Positions 1 to 12,048 of a DNA stretch of 64,000 nucleotides are shown here, one piece after another. Source of the DNA: Helichrysum umbraculigerum (Eukaryota; Streptophyta; Magnoliopsida; Asterales; Asteraceae). Below the pieces are notes generated by a model, which did no database searches, was not told the origin of the DNA, and saw nothing but the letters and a program-made list of their open reading frames with translations. The stretch spans positions 79,202,501-79,266,500 of the forward strand of contig CATIUR010000003.1 in assembly GCA_949592205.1 (NCBI GenBank), written 5' to 3'. Both the position numbers and the translations under genes were made by a program. Position 1 is the first letter of the stretch. Each line of letters starts with the position of its first letter.

Positions 1-69
1 GCTTGTGATTATTGATTAGTAACACCCAAAACATCGCTTCCGCAAACCGTTAAATTTGGGGGTGTTACA
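1..69 (+). mobile_element. 3' end of a Ty3/gypsy-type LTR (cut by window edge)
   Basis: The segment ends in GGGGGTGTTACA. It aligns by eye with the last 70 bases of the LTRs ending at 15643, 21874 and 23450, including the shared words GATTAGTA and GCTTCCGC. All four end in a small fold-back in which TAACACCC pairs with GGGTGTTA. No primer-binding site follows at position 70, so this is a 3' LTR or a solo LTR, not a 5' LTR. Confidence 0.75.
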
Positions 70-239
70 ACAGTACACCGGTTTTCATTTGTGTAATTAA
101 AGTAACATCACCCCTAACATATGTAAGCTAACTACATCACAACAAGCACATAAGAGAACTACTCACTACGCATGGCAAACAATCCTAAATCTATCATAAC
201 AATAATAGAAATCATCATAATAGAAAGGGAAAGAGGTAA

Positions 240-1202
240 TCGTAGATTAATGCGTAGGTAGAATAATGTTGAAAGAATACACGAACGGAACCTCCGCAAT
301 ATCTTCGACAATATTACAAATAAGCCCCTCAGAATATTCTCTACACTATTACAAAAGTAGCCCCTCCGTTAGTCTAGGTTAAATATTAACCAAGAACTAA
401 CTACCTAAAACCCTAATCTAGAGAGAGAAACTCTAGAGAGAGAGAGTGTGTGAGAGAGAAAGTGAGAATGAGAGGTGATGAAGGTGTGTGAAATGAGGTA
501 GAGGTGCCTTCTATTTATAGGCAAACCTTGGATCAAGAGTACAAGTCCACAAGCATGCACGTACAAGCAAACGAAGCAAAACGAGAGACCACAAGAAGGA
601 TTCAGGCCATGTACGGCCTCAACTAGGCCATATACGGATAGTTGAGGGCCGTGTATGGCTTCCTCTAGGCCGTGTACGGCTTGGGGGGCCGTGTGGTAGG
701 CCGTGTGCTGATTTCGGCTTTTCTCGTTGCTTAATTCGCGCGTATCTTCTTCGTTTCTCGTCCATTTGACTTGATTCTTTCACCTGCGATCTCGTAATTC
801 CGTTATACTTCTAATGATGCTAAATGTGCCAAATTTGGATGTCTCTAGGTTTGGCGTGTGCGGAATGCCCTCGGTTTGTGCTCAGAAAGCTCCATCTTCC
901 TTGTTCTTTACCCGATCTGCACGATTCTTGATTCTACAGTCTTGGAATAACCTGATACATCATATGAGACTATTTAAGAACTTGTATCATAATGTGGTTA
1001 AAAGTATGTGAGAATCAGTTGTTTGAATAATCTGCCTCGATTTCCGTGCCGTTTGGATGATTTAAGCACTTTTTATAACAATGCCTATAATTTGACCAAC
1101 TTTGTGAAATTAAGTAGATAAACGTTTATTTCAAGTGTTTTCACCAAGAATTAGGTCAAATGTGCGGGAAATATGTGTCTAAAAACATGACTTTTTGCCA
1201 CA
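240..1202 (-). mobile_element. LTR-like sequence, minus orientation
   Basis: Read on the minus strand, this segment matches the plus-strand LTR at about 2384-3150. Shared landmarks in order are TGTGGCAAAAAGTC at the start, GGTGAAAACA, ATCATTAGAAG, AATTACGAGATC, GAAACGAAGAAG, a palindrome array, GCTTCGTTTGCTTGTACG and CCTATAAATAG (511-521 on the minus strand), followed by a CT-rich leader. After the leader the two copies no longer match. The outer boundary at about 240 is a guess. No PBS or coding region belongs to this copy. Confidence 0.6.
602..712 (-). repeat. Array of GGCCGTGTACGGCC palindromes in U3
   Basis: About six copies of a near-palindrome of the form GGCC-RTRTAYGG-CC occur in 110 bp. 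Most are separated by 8-15 bases. They sit roughly 90-200 bases upstream of the minus-strand TATA box at 511-521. The homologous plus-strand LTR has three copies at 2883-2932 in the same relative place. Confidence 0.7.
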
Positions 1203-1979
1203 TATCAATGACGAAATAACATCCCAAATACACAAACGAGAGATAATAGAGAGAGATGAGTTAGTACTCATCGGTTCGTGTATGAGAAATGCAACCGAGT
1301 GTGTGGGAATCTTAGGTTGTGAATCATGATAGTTTTCCGCTTGTGATCGCTATCTTGACCGGTGATCTAAACAAAGGTTCGTCAATTCCGCTTCTGCTAT
1401 AGTATTCGGGTATGTTCCGAATCATTAATTTCCAACATTTCTTCTTTCTTCCTAAAACATATGTATATATACCCATCTTGCAAAGAATTTTTTTGGGGGC
1501 CATGACCCCCTCCTACCCCCATAAAGTTCCGCCTCTGTCTTACTTTCACATCATATTATTGTTTAATATCTCTTAAGTGTGAAAAACATTATCAAAAGAA
1601 GATTAGGACCGACATTCAAAGTTTATAAAGGGTTGTTGTAGGTTACAACTCCTATTGCCTATTGCATTCCCATGGTGAATTGAACTTACAAATTATAATC
1701 CAAATCATCAACTTTTCTCTATTTATACTTTTGCTACATCCTATGAGTGTGGATGCTCTAACATAAACACCAATTGTCTTGGTAGATATGATATTAAGAA
1801 AATTACTCACATGGATTGTCAAAGGATTTGTTTTCGCTATATAGACATTGTAAGGGTATATTTTTAAATTCTAGTCACACATTTCAGCTACATAAAACAA
1901 TGACTAAAGTTTATATGGAATGTGCTATAAACGTGAAATCCGTTGGTGATTTCTTAGGCATGCGCAAAGTGCTGAAACC

Positions 1980-2100
1980 TGCTCCCGATCGAATAGATTT
2001 TTGAACCTCAAAAGTACAAATATTATAATCGAGAAGCGAAGCGTAGAGAAGCTGTTCAGTTCCGATTCTACACAGTTCGGTTCTATGATGTTCGGTTCCA
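1980..2100 (+). repeat. Decayed copy of the GAACCG-type repeat
   Basis: The words AAAGTGCTGAAACC, GTACAAATATTATAATCGAGAA, GCGTAGAGAAGC and repeated GTTCGGTTC match, with many changes, the tandem repeat at 28441-28760. It is a degenerate dispersed copy and has no coding potential. Confidence 0.5.
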
Positions 2101-2383
2101 GTGACACAAAATAAAGTAGACACATCATGATACTCCAATAGATAAATACGTGGCACAAATAATATATAAAGATTCAAAACATCACTAAACCAAAGTAAAG
2201 ATCCAGAACATCAGTAATAAAAATAAAGATCTTAAACATCAGTCAATAATAAAAGGAACAAAACATTATTTAACTAAGTATAGTAACAAAAAAAAGTTTT
2301 ACGATTGGCAACGTAAACTCCTCATTCACATGTTTGTTTCTTTTCTAATTTGTCTCGGGTACATTGTTTTCCTTGAACTTTGA

Positions 2384-3395
2384 TGTAACGCAAAAAAGTC
2401 AATTTTTATGTACATTATTCCTCACTATTTGAGCTAATCTTGGGTGAAAACATCTCAAACCAATACTTATTTACTTAAATCCACCAAAATGGTTCAAATA
2501 GAGACGTTGCAACAAAAATCGCTAAAAACGTCCAAATTACAAGCAAAACGAGCCAAATATATACAAACCGATTCTTCCGTTCTAATTTACCTTATAAGAT
2601 ACACATGATAACCACTCTTAAATGATGTCACATGTAAATACGAGACTGGGGAATCAAGAATCATGCAAAACAGACAAGGAAAAGGGAAGATACGGCATCT
2701 ACAGATCAACCGAACACATTCCGAATACGTATGAGCTACATAAATCCAAAATACCTAAAATTGGTATCATTAGAAGCGTAATGAAATTACGAGATCATAG
2801 GCGAAAGAATCGGGTCAAACTGACAAAAAAACGAAGAAGTTACGGCTGATTTAAGCAACGAAGGAAAGCTGAAACACCCCATATACGGCCTTGGCAAGCC
2901 GTATACGGACCCATAGACCCCGTATACTGCCTTGTTTGGGCTGGGGTGACCTTCTCTTGCTTCGTTTGCTTGTACGCGATGCTTTGATGCTTGTACAAAT
3001 GATTCCTTGCTTCACCTATAAATAGATTACCTCCACCACCATTTTCACCACACCTTACACCTTCATTTCTCATTTCTCTATTTCACTATCTCTCTCTCTA
3101 GTTTCTCTATCTAGGTTCTCTCTCTAGTCTCTCTTTCTCTCTAGGTTTAACCCTTGGAACTAGCGGGAAGACTATTTCTTTTCTTTTCTTTATTTTTAGA
3201 TTAGTTATGTAACTTAATTAGTAGAGACTGGCGTTTGTAATGCTTAGATATTATTCGAAGAATATTAGATTATGTATACAAATAGTATTAGTCTAGACTA
3301 GAGGGTATACAAGTGTAACAATATATGCTATATATACTATGTACCTATAACCCTTAATTAATACAATAATACAATACAATTTCTCTTGATTTATA
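2384..3395 (+). mobile_element. 5' LTR of a truncated Ty1/copia-type element
   Basis: The segment lies directly upstream of a tRNA-Met-type primer-binding site at 3396 and a copia gag. Its start is placed at TGTAACGC by alignment with the minus-strand copy ending at 1202. The 3' edge, just before the PBS, is approximate. It contains three palindromic GCCGTATACGG-like units (2883-2932), a TATA box and a CT-rich leader. No 3' LTR of this element was found downstream, so the element is truncated. Confidence 0.65.
3015..3025 (+). promoter_or_regulatory. TATA box of the copia LTR
   Basis: CCTATAAATAG lies inside the LTR, with a CT-rich leader beginning about 60 bases downstream. The same sequence occurs on the minus strand at 511-521 in the related LTR. 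Confidence 0.6.
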
Positions 3396-3408
3396 TGGTA
3401 TCAGAGCC
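3396..3408 (+). other. Primer-binding site, initiator tRNA-Met type
   Basis: TGGTATCAGAGCC is the standard plant retrotransposon complement of the initiator tRNA-Met 3' end. It lies 226 bases before the gag start. Confidence 0.85.
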
Positions 3409-3633
3409 TAATTACACAAAGGCTGACCATTACAAAAACCTAGCTGCTGCCTACACCACAGGCCATCGCCGGAACCCTAGCTGCCATCACCTAAACCCTA
3501 ATTTTGGTTGCCTGAATTTCTGAATCAACAGAAAAAGAGTCATCAAGCCTAAAATAAACCATCCATGCTGTAATTCTAAAAACAGTCAGCCTCTTTCAAG
3601 TAGAAGAACATTCACCAGATTAACCTTGCTTCA

Positions 3634-4600
3634 ATGACTCTTATCGCTGCCTTCACTACAGCCGATAAAACGTCCCATAACTCTCATAAGTTCGCGTTTA
3701 CACTCACTCCTACCAACTATGGTTATTGGAAGGCGATGATCCAGCCGTTTCTCATCACCAACAACTTGATGGGTTATGTTGATGGATCTATTCCATGCCC
3801 ATCACCACACCTTACTTCTACTGCTTCTACAGCCCTAACCACTGAACCCGTTAAAAACCCTAACTATCAGATTTGGATTTCTAATGATCAACATGTTCGA
3901 ATGTTGATTATCTCCGCTATCTCTGAAGCTTCGTTCCGCCATGTACAAGGCGAAACAGCACGTGACCTATGGGTCGCCCTGGAGCAAGCATATGCACCTC
4001 ACACAGCTTCCAGAGAATACACTTTGAAGACACAACTTCTCAGGATTCAGATGCATGGCGATGAAACTGCTGATGCGTATCTTAATCGTGCTCAAGAGTA
4101 TGCCGATGCTCTCACTGCAATCGGTGAACCCGTAAAAGATAAAGACTTGGTTATGCTTACGGTTTCAGGCCTTCGAGAATAATACAATGGCCTGAAGAGT
4201 ACTATTACTGCTCGCCAATCCCCCACGGCATTCACTGAACTCCATGCTCTTCTTAGTGACCACGATTACATGTATGGGAAAACTCGAGCTCCAGCTCCAT
4301 CGGTCACTCAAGCATTTGCTGCCACTGCTGAAAATCTAGGCAGATCACTTGAACCAGCATCGACGTCATCACAACAGCAACAGCAGATTGTTTCTCAACT
4401 AGGCTCGATTGCATCTGCCCTTGGTTTTCAGCTTGTGCCTACATCAGTTTCAACTCCTCAAGCCTCTTACAATTCTCGCCCAAACAATAATAATCGTGGA
4501 AATTGACGTCGTGGGAACTTTCGTGGGAATAACAGTCGCCCTCGTGGGGGTGGGGACAGTGGATTTATAAAGAAATACAAGTGTAATTCTGCTCACAATT
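3634..4600 (+). pseudogene. gag: Ty1/copia gag, broken and truncated
   Basis: The frame opens at 3634 and encodes a copia-type Gag of the UBN2/Retrotran_gag family: a YGYWKAMIQPFL segment near the N terminus, then DLWVALEQAYA, then a QLLRIQMHGDETADAYLNR helix region. An in-frame TAA at 4180-4182 and a TGA at 4504-4506 interrupt it. The frame resumes after each with recognisable Gag sequence (HALLSDHDYMYGK, a Q-run, then an RG-rich stretch with NNRGN and FRGNN). The expected zinc knuckle is not recognisable, and homology ends near 4600. No protease, integrase or RT follows. This is a dead fragment that would have encoded the nucleocapsid of the element whose LTR lies upstream. Confidence 0.85.
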
Positions 4601-4619
4601 CGTATTGGTATTATCTATC

Positions 4620-5877
4620 ATTTCTATTATTAATTTGTCATAATATTCTTGTTTGATGTTTGAGATTTATTAATGTTAGAAATGTTTATTGCTATACCTT
4701 GTGAGTAGTTACTTGTATGTTTGCCATGATTTACATAGTTAAGGATGATGTTAATTTACTTTCCAGAATATTCCTTTTACTTTCTAATTAATATTCAACT
4801 AATAAGCTAACTAAATACACTTTATTGTTTCCGTTAATTTCTTTTAGCTTCTAATTAATTTATCAACTTTGATAAGATTAACAAACTAATTAGTTAACTA
4901 TGATATTAATTCCAATTAATATTATCTCTCTTTTGTTTCTCTTACTGTTCATTGAGGGCAACCCAAAAAGGACTTCACTTTTAATAATATAGTCTTACCA
5001 GTTAGTTATGACCTTGGACATACCTTTGGATACTATTCCAACATAGACATCATCCCACTAATACACTATTTAAATCATGGTGAACCACGTCTTCATTATC
5101 CTTAAGTGTTACATATACGCTAGCTTCCCTTTACTTTTATGCTTTATTAGTTTGAGTAGTTTTAATTAGATATAAACCAAAACAAATACATATCCATCTA
5201 TCTGAACCCAGCTTGATTACTAAGTTATCTAAGCGAGATTCATTTCAATTCGACCATCGAGAGGAACTCTGGATCATCCTTACCACATATTAGTATCAGG
5301 TATTCGTACCTAGTACCAGTAAGTAGTATGGAGGTTTAGGCCCCCAACAAAGTATAAATTCAAAACACCGTTGGTGATGTGCCTAATAGCCGGTCCGCAA
5401 CGACAGGAGCAATCCCGTGACCGACTGCTGGTGGCGCATCAAACTTTTCATAGGTATTTAAAAGAAGGAGGAAGACAGGTTTTAACTAAAAGCTTATTAC
5501 ATGCCTTTATATGAAACTATTACTAGTAACAAGTAGGTGTCTAATGCTTTGAACAATCCCTCTAAATAAAAAACTATTAGTAATAAAAGTATCGCAATCA
5601 AACTCATCATTGAGAAATAATAAACCTAAAATTTTATCTTACTTCTAAGCCTTCCATTTTTTTAAATTTTGCTAGTTCATACCGGTTTACATCAGTTTTC
5701 CCATTTAGAACCAAACTCATGAATATTAACTAAAACTAAAAATAGAGTTCGCCAGTTTTCACGATTTGAACCGTTTCTTAAACACTTCGAATTTCTTTTA
5801 TTAAAGTCGCTCTAAAGTGAAATTTTTAGTAAGAGATATATTTATTACAACTTTTAATGTTCAATTAGATTATGATA
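4620..5877. other. Gene-free AT-rich stretch
   Basis: No open frame of note, RNA gene or recognisable transposon end was seen. A short GC-richer island at about 5330-5450 does not match anything I recognise. Confidence 0.5.
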
Positions 5878-6135
5878 CTACCTCCGTCTCAAAATTATAG
5901 TCCAGTTTTGACTTTCTGAAGTCTTTTTTTTCAACTTTGACGTTAAATTTTTTATTTGTGTTATATAATACTTGATGCAACATATATGAATGGATTGAGT
6001 TTTAAATGTAGTTTCATTGGTATAATTTTCATCAAATATTATATAACACTAACAAAATTATTTAAAATCAAAGTTAAAAAAGAAAGATCGACTTTAGAAA
6101 GTTAAAACTGAACAATAATTTTGAGACGGATGTAG
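5878..6135. mobile_element. Stowaway-type MITE
   Basis: The inverted termini begin CTACCTCCGTCTCAAAATTA on the left. The complement CTACATCCGTCTCAAAATTA is on the right. Both are flanked by TA (5876-5877 and 6136-6137). Size (258 bp), TIR (CTMCMTCCGTC) and TA duplication fit Stowaway, a non-autonomous Tc1/mariner derivative. Confidence 0.9.
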
Positions 6136-6523
6136 TACTATTTAGACATGAAACCTTGTATCCGACCATCCACCTAATTTCTTTTTTGTTTTTTACATAT
6201 AATTTGAACAATTTTTGTTAAAAAATAATACGAATTCAAAGAATTACAAAATTTGGAATACAAATAAATGGATCACCAATCAAATAGAGAGGGACAAAAA
6301 ACTAACCAATACAATATTACAATCATGACTTCTCAATTTATACATATTTTTTTTTATTGTAAGTAATTTGTTTGTAACTATATGATTGCTCATTCCTATA
6401 TAAATATTAACTTTTAGTTTTAATTAAATGTATTATTAATCTCGTAAAAGACGTGATGAGAACGTATGATTCAATTTCAGCTACATTAAACAAATACAAA
6501 ATTTTATATGAAATGTGATATTA

Positions 6524-8544
6524 TCAACTAGGTTATAAACTCATGTATACACACATGTTATTTGATGTTATTATATAGAATTTGAATGTATTAGACTATT
6601 AGTTATTTATAATGTTTAGATTTATTTAATCTTTAAACCTTATAAATGGTTTAGGTATTTTCTTCCTAGCCTTAAGCATTTAAAGATCGGAAAAGACAAT
6701 ACTACCCCACCTATAGCAAAAAAGACAATACTACCCCTAACTAAAACTGGAAATAATCAATAAGTTTTAGTAAGATTTATATATATTAAATGACACTTAA
6801 GTTGGTCCATAAATAACTTTTATATTTTTAAAACTAACCAATTAGTCAAATTACTCACTACCGTTTTACTTATTGATCCTAAATCTTTACCCCTTATAAA
6901 GGGTTTCAATGTTTTGACCTTAAGTAAGAAGGGAAATCCCCAAAATACCCCTCCCCTTACTCTTTTAATCTTTAACCTTGAATAAAAGAACAGGATACGC
7001 TTTTCATCTACGTCACTAGCTCTCTCTCTCTCCCAAAAACCCTAGCCATCGTCGAATCGGAAGTGAGGTCGCTGCAGCTCTATAACTCGCATGAAGAATC
7101 GGAGCTTTATGAACCGCAAATCACCGGAGGACTCATCGTATTAGTTTTCCATCGGGCGAAGTGCTCCGTCTGCCGCCGCGTTAGTTATTAGTCTCAGAAT
7201 CTCCGACGATTTATTTTCCGGCGGTACGTTCTTATTCTTGATCACCGTTTGTTTCGATTCAATTTATTTTATGCCGAGTTGATTCAATAAGATGTACGAA
7301 CGATTTGAGTTAACTCCACAGTGTTCGTCGATGACCATGGTGGTGTTCTTCGTCAAACGTGTAACTACTGGTGACGGTGCTTTTTGGTGAGGTGGTGATG
7401 GGACTTAATTTTAGCTTTTATTTTCGATTTTGAGTTTGGTTTTGCTCTAATGTCTAAGTTGCACACAAGATGTTTGATTAAATGTCAGTGAGGACTTCAA
7501 TGATCCTATCTCGATGTAAGGTTTATTACTATTTACTGTTGCAATTTGGATGGTTGTTCGTATTTTTGTATGATGATATAATGGTAATATTATGACGAAC
7601 TTTTGCTTCATATATGGCACAGGTTGAATCTTTAAAAATAATGTTGAACTTAACACTGGTAAGCCAATCTCTAAATTCTTAACCATTAGGTCTATAGTCC
7701 TATAATTGTATTGATAGTGTGGTTCTGCTGCTTTTATACCTTCTATATATGTTGTATAAGTAGATCCATGAACACTGTTAAATGTCCTTTTCCTCATTTA
7801 GATTGAGTTTTATGGTGGATACAATTTGTTGATGACGTAGCATATACGGTTTAATTCTATTTTCCATTTTCCATATATGGTCCTGACCTTGGTGTTACAA
7901 TGATGCAACTGAGGTTCCAAATCTTGATAAAGTGTGGGCTTGATCTCTTACGTGTAAGTTAATTATGAAATGAATGACTTATGTTGAATTTTCATTCGTG
8001 AATATGTATTCAGCATCATCACATGTTTACTTCCCTACATCATATCATTACATGAATTCACTATTCAGTATGTTTATGATATACTATATTTGTAATTTGT
8101 GAGTTTTGTGATCTTTCGCAATTTTTTTTGTCTCTATTAGCGGTTGTTCTATCATCACATTGGCATCTCAATCTTAGTTTAGTATGAACAGAACACTTAT
8201 TTTGTTCCTAAGGCAGTGGCTATAACAGGTTGAACATGAAACGGATCGCAAGCTGTAATTGGGCATGTTGATGACTGTGTCTTTCTTGCTGTACATGATC
8301 GAGATGTGCTACTGGAAGCACGAGTGTAGGCTGTTGTGTAGTATGTAACGTGCATGACAAATGTCAAATGTGTATAGTGATAGGAATATAAATGAGGTTG
8401 TAGTCAAGATGGGTATAATCGTATGTATGTAATTTCAACTATGGGTATAAGTATATTTTAAATCAATTTTACAACTGGTATTTTGCGACGTTTTATCATA
8501 AATTTCAGATATGTTTCCGCTGCATTGCGCGGGTTACCAGCTAG
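6524..8544 (+). mobile_element. Putative Helitron carrying a gene-like 5' segment
   Basis: The 3' end is well supported: CCGCTGCATTGCGCGGG can form a short hairpin, followed 7 bases later by terminal CTAG and then target T (8545). The 5' end is inferred from A|TCAACTAGGTTATAAAC at 6523/6524. Helitrons insert between A and T, start with TC and end CTRR. The interior at about 7010-7450 looks like captured gene sequence: a CT-rich tract, an AAACCCTAGCC word, GC-rich UTR-like DNA, and a GGCG|GTACG donor-like junction. No Rep/helicase was seen, so it would be non-autonomous. Confidence 0.55.
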
Positions 8545-8968
8545 TCCTAATTAATTTCTTTATGCACTATTCAAGATCGGGAATTCAAGATGCAAGAATT
8601 GAAGTTAACATTCAAAGTAAACAAGTTAAATGGTAAGAAAGATAATATAGTGTTATTTGTTGAAAATATCAATTGTTTGTCTTTATAAAAGTGACTACAA
8701 GTTCTTCATAGTATTTCAGTGTTCTTATACTACATAATATTCACACATTATGTTTGAAGTGTTCTTATACTACAAGTTGTTCCTGATATTAGTTGTATAT
8801 AATTACGAGTTTAATTTGTTGTTTAGTACAACTTTGAATATTATAAATTAAACTTTATTCATATTTGTAAATTTGTCCGTAACAATATGATAGAAAGGTT
8901 ATACAAGACTTGATATTCACGTCAAGTATTCAAACGGTTGATTATAATATTTTTGATGATCGATTTTG

Positions 8969-9005
8969 AAATTTTATCCGCCGCATTGCGCGGGTTGTTA
9001 ACTAG
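8969..9005 (+). mobile_element. Second Helitron 3' end
   Basis: CCGCCGCATTGCGCGGG is followed by GTTGTTAA and terminal CTAG, then target T at 9006. It closely resembles the terminus at 8544. The 5' end of this copy was not located. It may be a nested or tandem relative of the first. Confidence 0.6.
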
Positions 9006-9029
9006 TATATATAAAAGTTGTTTCTATTT

Positions 9030-10572
9030 GTTTGTAAGATGGAGTTCAAAACCAACATTATTTACATACGGATTTTTCTAACGACAGTCCTTAGGGTTGT
9101 GTTTAAGTTATCTGGACACGCATTGTTTTGTTGTATGAAACGTCCTGATATATTTTTTTTTTATAAACCCATACGTCATAATTCATAAAACCCGTAATAT
9201 TTAAAAATATAATTCTTTTGCATTTGGTCACATATAAATGTCAATAACAACCTGTATCATCCAACAGTAATATCTGACTTTACAAAATCAATTATGTACA
9301 TTGATTACAACTTGGCAAAATCCTTCTTTCAAATGATACATGACATTTAGTCATACTCCTTCGGGGGATTTATACAAGTATCATCATAACAATAATTCAA
9401 AAGAAAAGAAGCTTGTCTAACCAATAAGCAAGCTCCAGTCCACGCTATTCCCAAGTCACCATAAATCACCCGTCATGCACATTTGGTTCAACCGAACCAT
9501 CACCTACAATGTAAAACAACTGAAGGAGTAAGCATAAAGCTTAGTGAGCTTATGAGCAATTAACCAAGTAATCCACAACGTAACACAATAATCATTAACA
9601 ACAAACAATACTAAACATGTAATTCCTAAACAAATAACTACTGGAACAATAGGTATAGATTAAACACTATGTGGATCCACGGCCAATAACTACATATAGC
9701 TTAATACCATACCACGTCGATATGCATATCAAGCTTAATAACACTAGGCTAGCAAAGCTAGCAAATCTCTACACAATTGTCCATTTCACATAAATCACAA
9801 GAAAATCAATAATTGGAAACCAAAACAAGTTACCAATAATACACCAATTAATTGTGCAACCTCTTGCTCGGAAGCAATCCGGAATACACAACCATTACTT
9901 AATTAATCCCCATAACACTCACATTTGCTTTTTAATCAATTAAGAGACTTAGCACAATGCTTGAGAATGCCACTTCTTGAATCACCTATCATATAACACA
10001 TAAATATAACAACACATTTAGTTCCTATAACCATCATAATCAACTAACTATCAACAATCAACTAACTATCAACTCTTTACCCCGTAGATTGATTGACTTT
10101 AGCTTTTAAATCAAATTACATGATTATACATTTCATGATCTCACTAACGTTTAATCTTTCGTTACTTTAGTTATCACATTAACATAATCTTGTTTACGTA
10201 TAATATTAACAATTCAACTACAACTAGCTCGTCACTTTAACATACTTCCACTTTAGTTTAGTCGTTAACTACTCGACCAATTCACACCTTAATAACTATA
10301 AACGACTCAAATGATTCACACTCAAGTTTCTATTCAAATTCTGATTTTATATCCTTACTTTAACATGTTATTACTCCTGGTACCACTTTTATATTAGTAA
10401 CATAATCAAATTGAAGAGCAAACAAAGACAGACCCTGAACCAGACAAAATTGCTTCAATGTGTTGCATTAAATCTTTACACTAAATCTCTTTAATCGATT
10501 TAAATAAACAATTCAACAGTTTAATAATAAACTTTTTATATACTTGCTATTAAATTATCATAAAAGATATAA
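9030..10572 (-). mobile_element. Decayed minus-strand LTR-like remnant
   Basis: Read on the minus strand, the segment resembles the R/U5 side of the gypsy LTRs in this window (CTCACTAAGCTTTATGC, then a stretch corresponding to CTCAGGTGCCCAGCAGG). Both termini are missing and there is no coding content. The plus-strand solo LTR starts immediately after it at 10573. Confidence 0.35.
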
Positions 10573-11436
10573 TGTAACACCTGCCTAATTAGGATAATTA
10601 ATTATGCCTAATTATTTGTAACTAGTTGTAATTAGTATGTAATAGGACTAATTACAGACTCTATTTGTATATATATATAAGGTGGTTTATATATATGTAC
10701 GCACGCGATTTGGTTAAATCGTACGAATCAACCGGATGGAGTCCGACACAGTTTACTTGGACGTTGGTGACAGGAATTCACCTAAATAATGAGAACGTAT
10801 TTTATTATATAAAATACACAGTGAACGAACATTATTTATCGAGACGACATTTTAAATAATTTTACAAAAATGTATCAAACGCGAACCAAATAATTTAAAT
10901 ATCTCGACAAATGTTTTTATTATTAATTTCAAGGTATTTTTATTTAAATACTCCAGTTACATTTTAAAAATATAACTGTTTGGTTAAATACTAAAAACAA
11001 ACGATTAATCGATTAGGACACGGGGCAAATACTGTAATTTGGGAAGCGTTTCCCCCCCCCCCCCCCCCCCCCCCCCCCCTTTTTTTTTTTTTTTGATCAG
11101 CCAAAACCCAACCCCCACCCCATTCCCTCTTTCATTTATCACTAACAAAAACACACACACATCTCTCAAACACTCTCACCAAATTATTACAAATTTTCGG
11201 AATCATCAAATCCGACCAACAAAACTCACATTTTCGGAATCACCATCAAACAAGGAACAAGATTAACAAAGGCAACATCATCATTTTCCGACTCCTCTAG
11301 CTCCGATTTGCATTTGTAAGAAAATTTCTAAAAACTTAGATTTACTAATTTTGGTGTAATATTTGGATGTTATAATGTTTACGCAACTTAGTATTGTCCA
11401 TATGTATGAAGAAAACATGATTTTACAGCCTAAAAA
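10573..11436 (+). mobile_element. Solo LTR, left part (interrupted)
   Basis: The segment starts TGTAACACC and is preceded by TATAA (10568-10572). It is homologous to the first 800 bases of the LTR at 18797, including the CT-rich leader and the ACATTTTCGGAATCA word. It is cut at 11436 by the nested element and resumes at 21880. The full LTR would be about 2435 bp. No internal region belongs to it, so it is a solo LTR left by LTR-LTR recombination. Confidence 0.88.
11052..11094 (+). repeat. C28-T15 homopolymer pair
   Basis: Twenty-eight C are followed by fifteen T in the solo LTR. The homologous position in the other LTRs reads as ordinary C/T-mixed leader sequence. Length is likely uncertain because of sequencing. 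Confidence 0.9.
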
Positions 11437-11789
11437 TGTAACACCTGGTCAAAAAGTCAACTTGCGCGTCTAATTTAAACTTTTAATCTTCGTACTAAGT
11501 ACGCATTATTACCACGGAATTTAAAAATTATATATAATGTATATATAATATGATGGATTACTCAGAAAAACGCGTCCAAACTTCCATGTCAAAAATCTCA
11601 AAACTAATATTTTATTGGTTAGAATGAATATTATATAATTTGGGAAAAATATTAAACATTCGAAGGTATGACACAAAAATAAGGAGATGGCTCCATGTGC
11701 TCTGAGTCATTATGTGGATTCAGATTCAGGAATACGCATTGAATGCTGAGATTACGCATTGAATTTCTGGTAGTAGATCCATAATCCCC

Positions 11790-11855
11790 CTGATCAAGGA
11801 AAGAGATGTTGTGTATGAATCACTCACATATTCTTCTGAATTATATGTATCCGCG
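11790..11855 (+). pseudogene. rpoB: Plastid rpoB fragment
   Basis: The translation [20 protein letters not shown] matches an N-terminal region of the plastid RNA polymerase beta subunit. It runs without a stop directly into the rpoC1 piece at 11856. The 120 bases before it are not clearly assignable. It is a short, non-functional NUPT segment. Confidence 0.8.
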
Positions 11856-11965
11856 AGACTCAAACTCGCATACCCGGTAATGCATGTGTGGTATTTGAAA
11901 CGTCTTCCTAGTTATATTGTGAATCTTTTAGATAAACCTCTTAACGAATTAGAAGACCTAGTAAC
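11856..11965 (+). pseudogene. rpoC1: Plastid rpoC1 fragment
   Basis: The translation contains KLAYPVMHVWYLKRLPSY followed by LLDKPLNELEDLV, the N-terminal region of plastid RNA polymerase beta'. In plastomes rpoB and rpoC1 are neighbours, but these two internal pieces are not contiguous there. The junction therefore reflects a deletion or a join between fragments. Confidence 0.85.
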
Positions 11966-12048
11966 TTTCCTTGGTTAACAATAATTGTAGTTTTACCAAT
12001 ATTTGCGGGTTCCTTTATTTTCTTTCTTCCCCATAAAGGAAATAGGGC
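11966..12048 (+). pseudogene. ndhD: Plastid ndhD 5' fragment
   Basis: The translation FPWLTIIVVLPIFAG followed by FFLPHKGNR matches residues near the N terminus of the plastid NADH dehydrogenase-like subunit NdhD. It is joined directly to the rpoC1 piece. The first residues, including the start, are missing. Confidence 0.85.

Noticed and set aside
1490..1540. GGGGGCCATGACCCCC and TTCCGCCTCTG words resembling a hAT MITE end
   Set aside because: Only one end is visible, with no duplication or partner terminus. It is probably a decayed fragment.
5330..5450. GC-richer island that might be an RNA gene
   Set aside because: No tRNA boxes, cloverleaf or rRNA similarity could be seen.
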